21,945 nt of DNA from an uncultured Candidatus Altimarinota bacterium (GCA_938036655.1 CALHQS010000009.1:1-21945); one strand, 5' to 3'; positions 1 through 7,048 are shown, counted from the first letter of the stretch. Notes: generated by a model from the sequence alone, not told the origin. Numbers and translations: made by a program.

Positions 1-42
1 TATTAAAAAAATTTTTCATAAAATTTTAAGCATATGTTAATT

Positions 43-881
43 TTAAGAATATAATTCGCGTAAAGATCCATAGTTATTAAGGACAATATCAACAGGGAAA
101 ATTACCCCTCCATCTTTGTCTATATCGATATTAATGGACGTTTTTTTAAATGCCAACCATGCAAGCTGAGTACAATATAGTCTGGCTGTTTGATTAATAT
201 TGTAAAAATCATAATTATAAAGCTTATATCGTAAATTATCAATTGCATAGTTATAAATATTAGAGCCATCAATCGACCCTACATTCATTTTCTTTACAGA
301 TACTTTATAATTTTTTTGTAAGTTAGAGTTTAAAAAGAGCGTACTTAACGCTATTCTTCTTGATGTAAATGGATCGCCAAGGGCTTCAATGGCGTACTTC
401 TCATCTAATACCATTGCTACATGAGTATATCCTTGATTAACAAAGTTATACAAAGTCCCCATAATTTTTGTAAATGATTTCATTCTGGTTTTCATCTGAA
501 GATAATGATATCGCCAATATCTAATTGAACTCCATTATAAGTGAAAGGCCTAGGCGCATAGATGTGGGCACTAATCTGATCAGAAATAACATCTTTTTGA
601 TATAATTCACCACTTCTTTTTAAGAGCTCTATTTTAACATCAGCCATTGTATTTTTAATTTTCATGGCTTCTTTTTCTTTTATGTAATCAATTCCATTGG
701 AATTTCTTGTGGAAAAAGAGTATTGTTGATGTATTCACTCTAGTTCTTGTTCTTTTTCTTTCATTAATTGTTCCAGTTCTTGAATAGAAAAAGTGGAAAA
801 GTCTGTTTCCTGTGCAAAAGTCACACCAAAACTACTTGACACGAGTATAAGTGCCACCAAAAATGAAAAAATTCTTTTCAT
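43..881 (-). CDS. Secreted papain-like (YiiX/C92-type) protein, frameshifted
   Basis: The 5' part starts at ATG 881 and encodes a signal peptide (MKRIFSFLVALILV..., probable cleavage after FA/QE near residue 23), a coiled Glu/Lys-rich stretch and then QLDIGDIIIFRGK. The 3' part is in another frame and encodes GYTHVAMVLD, YAIEAL and RLYCTQLAWLAF. These match the order of permuted papain-like NlpC/P60 relatives (YiiX, peptidase family C92): a GDIIxFRG entry strand, a His strand (THVAMV), an EA motif and a late catalytic Cys (YCTQL). The frames meet near 485-495. Adding one A to the A4 run (TTTT at 489-492 on +) restores a single product of about 280 residues reading FRGKTRMKSF. Two TGA codons (735-737, 492-494) must be Gly. 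The protein would act outside the membrane on peptidoglycan or lipid-linked amides. Whether the frameshift is real decay or a homopolymer error cannot be told here. Confidence 0.72.
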
Positions 882-888
882 AGTTGTA

Positions 889-916
889 AAAGTAAAAAAT
901 TATTCAAAAATGCCAA
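889..916 (-). promoter_or_regulatory. Putative promoter of the papain-like gene
   Basis: On the minus strand TTGGCA (916-911), a 16-nt spacer and a weak -10 TACTTT (894-889) lie just before ATG 881. Only 7 nt separate the -10 from the start codon, so the mRNA would be leaderless or nearly so. The -10 is a poor match. Confidence 0.35.
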
Positions 917-923
917 TTGGATA

Positions 924-948
924 AAAATATATTCGGCGGATATATTTT
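924..948. promoter_or_regulatory. Palindrome upstream of the papain-like gene
   Basis: AAAATATAT (924-932) and ATATATTTT (940-948) form a perfect 9-bp inverted repeat around TCGGCGG. It lies just upstream of the predicted -35 and has no U-run in either direction, so an operator is more likely than a terminator. The binding factor is unknown. Confidence 0.35.
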
Positions 949-1022
949 AGAAATACTTGTAAGTTTTTCTAACTCAGATTTTAAGAAAATTTTTATAAAA
1001 ATCAAATAAACATAAAAAATTA

Positions 1023-1060
1023 CTCAAAAAATCCCATAAAATGGGAAGATTTGAGTTTTT
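1023..1060. terminator. Bidirectional hairpin
   Basis: CTCAAA..ATCCCAT (1023-1037) pairs with ATGGGA..TTTGAG (1041-1055) across an AAA loop. A T5 run follows on plus and a T-rich run on minus. No gene ends right beside it, so it may insulate the two divergent sides. The rest of 882-1185 is AT-rich and shows no ORF in code 25. Confidence 0.5.
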
Positions 1061-1185
1061 GAATAATTTTCCACTTTTACACGGAAAACTGACTGATTAT
1101 ATATAAAATTTTTAAAAGTCAAATTTTTTAAAAAATTTTGATTTTCTTTCTGATTTTTATATAATTTCGAAAATTTTTAAAAATT

Positions 1186-1395
1186 ATGCCAAATTTCCAT
1201 ATTCTCAAATCTCGCGGAATTATCCGCAATGAAAACGGCGATATTTTTCTCGCATTTATCCCAAAGGCGGGATTTTTCTGCTTGCCAGGCGGCACGATGG
1301 AGCCAGGCGAGAGCTTCCGCGCGTGTGCCGAACGCGAAATCATAGAAGAAACAGACGTAAAACCTATTTTCGGCGAAGAGAAATTTTGTTATTAA
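1186..1395 (+). pseudogene. Truncated Nudix hydrolase fragment
   Basis: The 69 residues contain the N-terminal strand region (RGIIRNENGDIFLAF) and a Nudix box: Gly-Gly-Thr-Met-Glu-Pro-Gly-Glu, then ERE and IIEET, fitting GX5EX7REUXEEXGU except that the final Gly is Asp (EETDV). Nudix domains need roughly 130 residues. This one stops at TAA about 12 residues after the box, where a terminator begins, so the C-terminal half of the fold is missing. Its GC content is visibly higher than its surroundings. It is most likely a remnant left by rearrangement. The box itself could still bind Mg-pyrophosphate, but a working enzyme is unlikely. I see no promoter. Confidence 0.6.
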
Positions 1396-1421
1396 AATCC
1401 CCTTTTCGGGGATTATTTTTT
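1396..1421. terminator. Shared bidirectional terminator
   Basis: AATCCCC (1396-1402) pairs with GGGGATT (1408-1414) and is followed by T6 on plus. The minus reading is also followed by a T-rich run. It sits between the convergent Nudix fragment and the Cys-rich gene, whose stop codon (1413-1415) overlaps it. Confidence 0.75.
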
Positions 1422-1706
1422 CATACAATGATGAATCACGCACTGACAAGAAATTTCCGTATTGATAATATTCTTCTGTAATCATGGCTTAGTTCAGCCG
1501 TTATAATCCCGATTGACACACACATCACTCTGCCACCCCCTGACGACGCACTGATTATCTGTCTGACATCAAAATTTTTCTGCATAATAACCAAAATCAA
1601 AAACTGAAAAATATGAATTGCCTCACAGATAAAGCCAGGCTGATACTATCAAAATGAGTATGAATAAACAAATAAATGCTATCTTTTTTAAATATTTATA
1701 AATCAT
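1413..1706 (-). CDS. Small Cys-rich secreted or membrane-anchored protein, paralogue 2
   Basis: This 97-residue gene appears only when TGA is read as Gly. Four of about eight glycines are TGA. One N-terminal hydrophobic segment (residues about 9-27, AFICLFILILIVSAWLYL) would export or anchor it. The mature part carries the cysteine pattern CQTDNQC - DVCVN - SCQC - HHC. Such CxxDxxC...CVN...CxCxxxxC layouts occur in small extracytoplasmic bacterial domains of unknown function. Spacing and order match the gene just upstream (1715-1981), so the two are tandem paralogues. It starts 8 nt after that gene's stop and is the last gene of the operon, ending in the terminator at 1396-1421. Paired cysteines imply disulfides in an oxidising compartment, and a VKOR-type oxidase is encoded at 7109. 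Function is unknown. Confidence 0.75.
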
Positions 1707-1714
1707 AGTAGATA

Positions 1715-1981
1715 TTATTTTGGTCTACAAACAAAGAAAGAACATTGACAACTCGGGCTATCGGAAGTAAATACATAATGACCTTTAAAATTGGTATATA
1801 AATTATTTCCACAAGTATTATGAAAATCTGAAAACTGGCACATGTCATCTTCAATACAGCCTATCTGCCCTGGCAGCCACAAAATATCAACATCATGGAA
1901 AAATTTTAAATACACTGCCAAGGCAAAGATAATAATGAGAATAAAAATTGTCAAAAATATTTTTCCAAGTAATTCAAACAT
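1715..1981 (-). CDS. Small Cys-rich secreted or membrane-anchored protein, paralogue 1
   Basis: An 88-residue protein starting at MFELLGKIF. I chose ATG 1981 because it begins just before the hydrophobic segment (residues about 7-25), while the upstream extension to 2062 overlaps the previous gene. After the membrane segment come C-IEDDM-C, a further Cys (HNTC), then SCQC and VCRPK, the same six-Cys order as the gene that follows. It contains no TGA. It lies 34 nt downstream of the gene ending at 2016 and 8 nt upstream of its paralogue, in one leftward operon. I predict an extracytoplasmic, disulfide-stabilised small domain. No enzymatic motif is visible, so no function is claimed. Confidence 0.7.
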   Translation of the reverse strand: MFELLGKIFLTIFILIIIFALAVYLKFFHDVDILWLPGQIGCIEDDMCQFSDFHNTCGNNLYTNFKGHYVFTSDSPSCQCSFFVCRPK

Positions 1982-2015
1982 ATTTTTTGTGTATAAAAAT
2001 TTTAGCAAGAGCATT

Positions 2016-2411
2016 TTATGTAAGGAACAATTTTTTAAAAATCTGAAACAAAAAGCGAACAAATTTTTCTATACATATTCCTATCGCATAAAATACCATG
2101 CACCACAATCAAGATAATATCAAAAAAACCATAAAATTGATGCCTATCAAGACTTGGTCGTGCAAATCAAAATCAAAAAAGCCAATATGGGGAATATTTA
2201 CCTGTTCTTGAAAACAAGCCACCGAATGGTCAAGCGTTTTGACATGAGTCAGTCCATTTGCCTGAAAATCAATCGGACTATGAATAAATTTGGCAGGAAA
2301 TCTTCCACTGAAAATATTATATGAGAGAAATGGAAAATAATCGGGATTTTCTAAAAGAAAAATATCAATACCATTTGTGGTAACAGAACTGAAAGTTTGA
2401 GAACATTGCAT
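2016..2411 (-). CDS. Unrecognised protein with C-terminal membrane segment
   Basis: 131 residues from ATG 2411 (TTG 2426 is possible). The standard-code stop at 2109-2111 is TGA and reads as Gly within a hydrophobic run (FMVFLILS-G-LWCMVFYAIGI), so the real stop is TAA at 2016-2018. The N-terminal about 95 residues are soluble and aromatic-rich (IDIFLLENPDYFPFLSYN). The C-terminal 40 residues hold one or two membrane helices and a basic tail (FKKLFLT). It starts 1 nt after the stop of a short upstream remnant and is followed 34 nt later by the Cys-rich pair. I do not recognise the family. Protein-like composition and operon position support it being real. Confidence 0.55.
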
Positions 2412-2412
2412 A

Positions 2413-2520
2413 TTATTGTTGAACAATATTTATTTTTCATGTGTACCGAGAAAATGCCAATTCCACTGGAAATACAATATCTTTGCCATTATCACAATAT
2501 TTTCTTCAAAAATAAATTTT
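2413..2520 (-). pseudogene. Remnant resembling the C terminus of a C92-like protein
   Basis: An open stretch of 35 codons with no ATG, GTG or TTG start, preceded in frame by TAG (2521-2523). It includes two TGA-Gly codons. Its end (GKDIVFPVELAFSRYT) aligns by eye with the last residues of the papain-like protein at 43-881 (DGGVIFPVDIVLNNYG). It may be what is left of a second copy, now lying just after a promoter. It could also be a translated leader with an unusual start. Confidence 0.4.
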
Positions 2521-2529
2521 CTACATAAG

Positions 2530-2557
2530 AATATATCTTTCTTTTATTATTTGTCAA
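2530..2557 (-). promoter_or_regulatory. Promoter of the small membrane/Cys-rich operon
   Basis: Minus-strand TTGACA (2557-2552), 16-nt spacer, TATATT (2535-2530). It would start transcription near 2523 and read the remnant, the membrane protein and both Cys-rich genes down to the terminator at 1396-1421. Confidence 0.65.
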
Positions 2558-2608
2558 GGAAACATAAAAAATTCTGATCCAAAAAATATTTTCCCAGAAA
2601 TTTTTGGC

Positions 2609-2635
2609 TTGATTTTCGTGAGAAATCCGTATAAT
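2609..2635 (+). promoter_or_regulatory. Promoter of the rightward 2667-4251 genes
   Basis: A perfect -10 TATAAT (2630-2635) is preceded by TTGATT (2609-2614) at a short 15-nt spacing. The first gene starts 31 nt after the -10. The -35 assignment is uncertain. Confidence 0.5.
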
Positions 2636-2666
2636 TTTGATATCTATAATCTCACCTTTTCTGATT

Positions 2667-2945
2667 ATGGTCTACTTTTTCATATTTTGATACGCGCTTG
2701 TCGTGCTGATTTTTTATATTTTAGTCGTGCAAAGAATGAAATTTTTGAGCCAACGACACGCCGAAAACACCAAACTTGAATCCCTCGGGCGCGGTTACAA
2801 GAAGGTACAGCGCCGCCTCGTGGTGTTACTCCTCATCCTCGTAACGATGATAACATTTTTATTTCTAATTTTTTCAAATTATGAGATACTATGAAAAAGA
2901 TGGCTATATGTTAATACGCCGACACTGGATTGTCATGTTGCTTAA
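2667..2945 (+). CDS. Small two-helix membrane protein
   Basis: In code 25 this gene runs from ATG 2667 to TAA 2943-2945 (92 residues). Two TGA-Gly codons lie at 2688 and 2892. Without them only an internal fragment is seen. It has a hydrophobic N terminus (residues about 2-19), a basic cytoplasmic stretch (QRMKFLSQRHAEN...RGYKKVQRR) and a second helix (residues about 53-73, LVVLLLILVTMITFLFLIF). The last 65 nt overlap the start of the PH-domain gene in another frame, which suggests translational coupling. I do not recognise a family. A partner role for the adjacent membrane protein is inference from the overlap. Confidence 0.6.
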
Positions 2946-3405
2946 TTATCTGAAATTTATTTTTCTGATGAGCCTCGCGGGACTTTTGTTCTATATCGCG
3001 ATTGCTTTTCAGGGCGTTCTTGGGCGGGTGCTTGTCGTGTATGTAATGTTTCCAGCAATTTTTTTGACGATCAATTTTGCGTTTTTGAAACTCATTTTTG
3101 ATATGATAAAATATTTTAATCGCCTCATTGTGATCGATAATCACAGCGTTATTGTTATCAAAACTTCGCTGATTGAAACGGACAACATCGAACTTATTGG
3201 GCTTGGAAAAATTATCAAAATCGATACGGCGATGCGTGGGATTTTTCAAAATCTTTTCGTCTTTGGTGATATGATCATTGAACAAGCGGACACAACTCGA
3301 TTTTTTGACAGCGTTTATCGACCATATCAGGTTGCCAATTATATCAAAGAAGCGCAAATTCGCTACGAAAAAGAATTGGCAAAATCCGGAAAATTCCCAC
3401 AATAG
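2881..3405 (+). CDS. PH-domain (bPH_2-like) membrane protein
   Basis: 174 residues. Two membrane helices (about residues 18-38 and 48-72) are followed by a pattern typical of YdbS/bPH_2 proteins: FNRLIVIDNHSVIVI, then alternating short hydrophobic strands (IELIGLGKIIKI, GDMIIEQ) and a terminal helix with YQVANYIKEAQ. Bacterial PH-like domains of this class sit on the inner face of the membrane; their ligands are mostly unknown. The start at 2881 keeps the EKDGYMLIRRHW segment that usually precedes the first helix. The gene overlaps its upstream neighbour by 65 nt. Its TAG stop, the only TAG stop in the window, lies in the loop of a hairpin. No TGA codons occur in it. Confidence 0.65.
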   Translation: MRYYEKDGYMLIRRHWIVMLLNYLKFIFLMSLAGLLFYIAIAFQGVLGRVLVVYVMFPAIFLTINFAFLKLIFDMIKYFNRLIVIDNHSVIVIKTSLIETDNIELIGLGKIIKIDTAMRGIFQNLFVFGDMIIEQADTTRFFDSVYRPYQVANYIKEAQIRYEKELAKSGKFPQ

Positions 3406-3414
3406 TGGGAATTT
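3391..3414 (+). terminator. Hairpin over the stop codon of the PH-domain gene
   Basis: AAATTCCCAC (3391-3400) and GTGGGAATTT (3405-3414) form a perfect 10-bp stem around AATA. The following T-run is interrupted, so termination may be partial and allow readthrough into the next gene, 27 nt on. Confidence 0.5.
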
Positions 3415-3440
3415 CTTACGCAATATTTTATTTTTCAAAT

Positions 3441-3959
3441 ATGACTCACGACACTTTTTTACCAAAAATTTCTCAGAAAAATCTCGCCAAACTCACCGAC
3501 GATTGGGATTTTTTGTTTGCGATTTTGGATTTATATTATGATGAAATGGAGAAAAATGGCGAAAAATCCGTTTTTTCCCGCGTCAATGACCATCAGGCGA
3601 TTTTGCTAATTTTTAACGATTTGTACGGACAAGTGACCAACGGCGGATTTGTTCAACTCATTTACAATGGATACGGTTTTAGTGTTTTTGAAAGCGAATT
3701 TATCAGCCTTTTGGAACCGATTGGAATCACAAAAATTCAAAATATTCTGGAGCGCGCCAAAGTTTTGTACCAAAAATATCGAGAAAAATTTGAAAATGTG
3801 AATCGCGAAAATTGGGATGATTTTGCGGCATTATACGAAGAATGTCCCGAATTTGAAGCGCTCGACGAAGAATTTTACGAAGTAATGGATGAAGAAGTTT
3901 CGATTTTAAGAAAATTTATCGAAAAAAATTTGTCAGATTTTGTCACAATTGTCGCATAA
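3441..3959 (+). CDS. DUF4375 / DMP19-family protein
   Basis: 172 residues from ATG 3441; the longer reading from 3405 crosses the hairpin and adds unconserved residues. The core NDLYGQVTNGGFVQLIYNGYG (residues about 65-85) matches the NGGF(x)Q(x)F/Y signature of DUF4375 (DMP19) proteins. The rest is helical and acidic (YEECPEFEALDEEFYEVMDEE). It looks cytoplasmic, with no signal peptide or membrane segment. Members have been linked to nucleic-acid-mimic or inhibitor roles in some systems, but that is not established for this subgroup. It sits between the PH-domain gene and a DUF721-like gene and ends 1 nt before the latter starts. Confidence 0.65.
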   Translation: MTHDTFLPKISQKNLAKLTDDWDFLFAILDLYYDEMEKNGEKSVFSRVNDHQAILLIFNDLYGQVTNGGFVQLIYNGYGFSVFESEFISLLEPIGITKIQNILERAKVLYQKYREKFENVNRENWDDFAALYEECPEFEALDEEFYEVMDEEVSILRKFIEKNLSDFVTIVA

Positions 3960-3960
3960 T

Positions 3961-4251
3961 ATGGAACTTCTCAATATTCGTGAGCACTCGGGCGAATACA
4001 AATCGCACCGCGACATCGAGACGGCCATCGCGTGGTCGACCGTCAAAAAATTTCTCACAGAAAAAAAATTGGACGCGATTTTTGATGAAATCTCAGGAAT
4101 CAAAATCACCGAACAAAATATTTCCATCGTGGTTCGCTCACAAATCGCAAAAACCGAACTTTCCCTGTATAAAGAGGATATTTCAGCACTCATCACACAG
4201 AAACTTTCTGCGATATACGGCTCGCATACGCGAAATGTGCGAATCATTTAA
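3961..4251 (+). CDS. DUF721 / DciA-like small protein
   Basis: 96 residues from ATG 3961, 1 nt after the previous stop. The second half (ITEQNISIVVRSQIAKTELSL, then a helix and IYGSHTRNVRII) follows the DUF721 pattern: a strand giving V/I-x-V, a short S/A turn, ELS-x-K and a final strand after a turn. DUF721 includes DciA, the helicase loader found in bacteria lacking DnaC. Its place directly before ruvB fits DNA replication or repair. The protein is shorter than full DciA and has only the KH-like core. The family call is by eye. Confidence 0.55.
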   Translation: MELLNIREHSGEYKSHRDIETAIAWSTVKKFLTEKKLDAIFDEISGIKITEQNISIVVRSQIAKTELSLYKEDISALITQKLSAIYGSHTRNVRII

Positions 4252-4252
4252 T

Positions 4253-4280
4253 TTGAAAAAAATATTTTTCTCGATACAAT
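4253..4280 (+). promoter_or_regulatory. ruvB promoter
   Basis: TTGAAA (4253-4258), 16-nt spacer, TACAAT (4275-4280). The ruvB ATG lies 15 nt downstream of the -10. No Shine-Dalgarno sequence is visible. Confidence 0.6.
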
Positions 4281-4295
4281 AGCAAAAAAATTACA

Positions 4296-5321
4296 ATGGC
4301 TATACAATCAACCAAACACATCGACGAAAATCCTCGGCCCGTTTCGCCAAAGCAACAAGAAATTGATATTTTGGCGGAAATTTCTTTGCGCCCGAAAAAA
4401 TTGGACGAATATATCGGACAAAAACAAATGAAAGAACATCTCAAAGTGGCGATAGAATCGGCAAAAATCCGAAAAACACCGCTTGAGCATATTTTGTTTT
4501 ACGGACCACCTGGACTTGGAAAAACAACGATTTCAACGATTATCGCGCACGAAATGTGAGCGCCGATTAAGTCGACGAGCGGCCCAGCCATCGAAAAACA
4601 ATCAGACATTATTTCCCTTTTAACAAGCCTTACAGAAGGAGAAATTTTGTTCATCGACGAGATTCATCGCCTTCGCCCACAAATTGAAGAAATCCTCTAC
4701 TCCGCGATGGAAGATTTTCAAATTGATATCATTATTGGTTCTGGAACAGGTGCGACGAGCGTCAAAATGGATATTCCGAAATTCACACTAGTAGGTGCAA
4801 CCACCAAGCTTTCTTCCCTTTCTCATCCGCTTCGTGACCGATTTGGAAACATTATGAAGCTTGATTTTTACGATGAATCGGATTTGGAAAAAATCATCGC
4901 GCGGTCATTTGTGATTATGGATTTTGAAAAAATTTCAAAAGAGGCTGTGGAGTCGATTGCCAAGCGTTCACGCGGGACGCCTCGAATTGCCAATCGTTAT
5001 GTAAAAATCATTCGTGATTATGCGATTGTTGGAAATCCTGTCGAGACTCGTGTTGATTGTGAAGCGGTTTTTGCAAAATTTGGAGTCGATGTGTACGGAT
5101 TAGATACTTTGGATAAAAAATTATTGCAACACCTGTATTCTGATGGAAATCCTCGCGTGATGGGCCTTACAACGCTCGCATCATTGATTGGTGAAGAGGT
5201 TTCAACCATAGAGGATATCGTTGAGCCATATTTGCTTCAGATTGGCTTCATTGAGCGAACGCCGCGTGGCCGACAAATCACCACCAAAGGTGTGAAATAT
5301 TTAAAAAATAAAAATAGTTAA
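4296..5321 (+). CDS. ruvB: Holliday junction branch-migration ATPase RuvB
   Basis: 341 residues, the usual RuvB length. One in-frame TGA (4557-4559, residue 88) stands at the conserved Gly of HEM-G before the SGPAIEK motif and must be Gly. RuvB is the hexameric AAA+ motor that drives branch migration with RuvA. Visible elements are Walker A GPPGLGKTT (residues 70-78), Walker B LFIDEIHR, sensor 1 GATT, the arginine-finger segment PLRDRFG, and the C-terminal winged helix with GFIERTPRGR. It has its own promoter, and a terminator-like hairpin follows. RuvA and RuvC are not in the window. Confidence 0.97.
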
Positions 5322-5352
5322 AATTATAACTCTCGATATTCGTAGCATTTTG

Positions 5353-5400
5353 AAATCCCCACTTTCACAAGAATTTTCCCAAAAAGAAAATGGGATTTTT
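5353..5400 (+). terminator. Terminator-like hairpin after ruvB
   Basis: AAATCCC (5353-5359) can pair with GGGATTT (5392-5398), or TCCCA (5377-5381) with TGGGA (5391-5395). Either stem ends in the T5 at 5396-5400. Confidence 0.45.
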
Positions 5401-5426
5401 GAGTACATAAATCCTGATTTTATCAT
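5399..5426 (+). promoter_or_regulatory. Promoter of the methyltransferase gene
   Basis: TTGAGT (5399-5404), 16-nt spacer, TATCAT (5421-5426), 20 nt before the ATG at 5447. The -35 overlaps the T-run of the preceding hairpin. Confidence 0.5.
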
Positions 5427-5446
5427 TAGAGACAACAAAAAAATAT

Positions 5447-6064
5447 ATGGGAATGTATGACAAATTGGCGCGCTGGTACGATTTTGGTGAAAAATGGATT
5501 GGTTGGCTCAAATATGGGAATTCAATCGCCAAAATGCGAACACATCTTATGAGTCAACTCGAATGGAAAAATAATGCGCGTGTGTTGTATGTTTCGATCG
5601 GGACGGGCACGGATTTGCAATTTATTCCCAAAAATATTGACCTCAAAACGCTCGATTTTGTCGGGCTCGATATTTCGCTTGGAATGTTACAAAAATGCCA
5701 GAAAAAATGGAATCAAAAAACAAATTTATCGCTCGTGCACGGCTCAGCAGAAGATTTGCCATTCGCGGATAATTCGTTTGATGTGGTGTTTCATAGCGGC
5801 GGAATTAATTTTTTCTCCGACAAAGCGAAAGCAATTTCTGAAATGATTCGCGTCGCCAAGCCTGGAACCAAAATTTTGATTGCCGATGAAACGGCGGATT
5901 ATATTGATTCTCAATACAAAAAAAGTTCATTTTCCAAAGAATATTTTGATGACACAACTTTTGATTTGGGAGAAATTGAAAACGCTATTCCTAATTCTGT
6001 TCACGAAAAAAATTTGGAATTTGTGTGGGACAAAAAATTTTACGCCATCACATTCCGAAAATAA
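5447..6064 (+). CDS. Class I SAM-dependent methyltransferase (Methyltransf_11 type)
   Basis: 205 residues. The N-terminal MYDKLARWYDF is the usual lead-in of UbiE-like enzymes. Motif I is VLYVSIGTGTDL (residues about 46-57), motif II acidic residue FVGLDIS, then the SAED-LPF loop and FDVVFHSGG of motif IV. The protein binds S-adenosylmethionine. The substrate (quinone, lipid, small molecule or protein) cannot be told from sequence. There are two possible starts, ATG 5447 and ATG 5453. It is a single-gene unit with its own promoter and a strong shared terminator. It has no TGA codon and no membrane segment. Confidence 0.85.
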   Translation: MGMYDKLARWYDFGEKWIGWLKYGNSIAKMRTHLMSQLEWKNNARVLYVSIGTGTDLQFIPKNIDLKTLDFVGLDISLGMLQKCQKKWNQKTNLSLVHGSAEDLPFADNSFDVVFHSGGINFFSDKAKAISEMIRVAKPGTKILIADETADYIDSQYKKSSFSKEYFDDTTFDLGEIENAIPNSVHEKNLEFVWDKKFYAITFRK

Positions 6065-6086
6065 AAGACCCAGTCGGGTCTTTTTT
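6063..6086. terminator. Bidirectional terminator between convergent genes
   Basis: AAAAGACCC, loop AGTC, GGGTC and T6. On the minus strand the stem is followed by TTTTATTTT, so it serves both the methyltransferase and the lysozyme-like gene. Confidence 0.9.
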
Positions 6087-6795
6087 ATGCAAGATTTTCA
6101 GTAGCATGATTTTGCGCAATGCGTTGTTTTGGAGCACTGATGTGTTCCGTGTGTGTGAGGTGACGCAATCCAGTGGCAAGTCCTTGACGAACATCAAAAT
6201 TGAGATGTTTCGGTCGCTCAAATTTTGCCATAAAAATTCTCGCCGCCTCCTCTGGCGTACGCGCCGCGGCAAGTGCCACGCCAGCATTTTTTTCGGAAGT
6301 CTGTAATTCATAAAGTACAAAACTGAGTTGTTTTTCAAATTCCGTCGCGCCAGGAAGATTCGCGCGCATATTTCGAAATTGTCTCGCACGCGCGCCAATC
6401 CACTGAAAAATCCCGAGCCCATGCTTGTGAGCGTCCGTACTGAGTCCATTTTCCGCTATTCCATTCGCAATAATTCCCATTGCGATGTGCATCGGTACAT
6501 TTTGACTCGTCAAAAATCAAATCCCCTCATGCGCGCGCTGAACGCGTTCAGGATTCATAAATTTTCTTGTGTGAGAATTTGCGTTTTTTGTGCTATCAAT
6601 CACATCGGAATTTAATTCTTTGAGGGATGTTGGCGAATGTTGTTTCAAAACATTTTCCAAATTCTTCGAAAGTATTTCGTTGCGAAGTTTTTGTGTTTCT
6701 GGATTTCGTGGCGCACGAATTTTTCGGCGCGGACTCGGACGACGCTTTGGCTGTGAGATATTTTCTCATGATGAGCGTTCCAATCTTCGATTCAT
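6085..6795 (-). CDS. Phage tail-lysozyme-like cell-wall hydrolase
   Basis: 236 residues once two TGA-Gly codons (6766-6768, 6517-6519) are read through. The N-terminal about 80 residues are basic and low in complexity (PKRRPSPRRK). The C-terminal domain matches the tail-lysozyme fold (Phage_lysozyme2): GIIANGIAENGL with candidate catalytic Glu115, then GLGIFQWIGARA, a FEKQLSFVLYEL helix and TPEEAARIF. Such domains cleave glycan strands and normally sit on phage tail or secretion devices. There is no signal peptide or membrane segment, and no phage structural gene is nearby, so how it leaves the cell is open. A non-classical export route or use as an effector are inferences. No clear promoter was found upstream. 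Confidence 0.75.
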
Positions 6796-6929
6796 ACAAT
6801 AAAAATTAATCTTTAATAGCGTATACTATTTTTTTCAAAAAAGCAAATTTTCGCTTATTTTTAGGAAATTTTTACTAAATATCCTAAATTTTATTGTAAA
6901 TCTTTTTTCATTGAATAATCCGAAAAATC

Positions 6930-6957
6930 TTGACGAAAAAAGAAAAATTCATACAAT
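6930..6957 (+). promoter_or_regulatory. Promoter of the VKOR-thrS operon
   Basis: TTGACG (6930-6935), 16-nt spacer, TACAAT (6952-6957). The first start codon is at 7109, leaving a 5' leader of about 145 nt. The gap 6796-6929 before it shows only AT-rich sequence and a weak inverted repeat, TTAGGA/TCCTAA (6861-6887). Confidence 0.55.
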
Positions 6958-6978
6958 ACATTTGACTTTATTCCTCAT

Positions 6979-7048
6979 AACCTATGGTGGTCGCACAACT
7001 TGAAACCACATTTTCGGACATTTTTTCCCGCGAATTGTAGGTTTTTTG
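6979..7048 (+). promoter_or_regulatory. Structured leader with attenuator-like end
   Basis: AACCTA (6979-6984) can pair with TAGGTT (7038-7043), which is followed by T-rich sequence. Inside, GTGGT (6987-6991) pairs with ACCAC (7005-7009). The short stems make this tentative. Its place ahead of an aminoacyl-tRNA synthetase operon suggests attenuation. The T-box core sequence is not visible. Confidence 0.3.

Larger units (their letters stand above)
885..1081. repeat. 26-bp inverted repeat pair flanking the 911-1055 gap
   Basis: Positions 885-910 and the reverse complement of 1056-1081 match at 24 of 26 bases (core GAATAATTTT..ACTTTTACA). The left copy is the immediate upstream region of the papain-like gene. 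The right copy faces the opposite way with no start codon after it, which looks like a duplicated and inverted promoter segment. Confidence 0.55.

Noticed and set aside
1177..1485. Minus-strand ORF over the Nudix fragment
   Set aside because: It is antisense to the Nudix box and overlaps the terminator and the Cys-rich gene in another frame; composition is not protein-like.
2911..3465. Long minus-strand ORF opposite the PH-domain gene
   Set aside because: It is a shadow of a recognisable gene, with no promoter or family resemblance.
6085..6795. Prophage remnant, on the basis of the tail-lysozyme domain
   Set aside because: No capsid, tail, integrase or terminase genes lie nearby, and flanking genes are bacterial.
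6979..7048. T-box riboswitch before VKOR-thrS
   Set aside because: The conserved T-box bulge and the Thr specifier stem are not visible; only weak stems remain.
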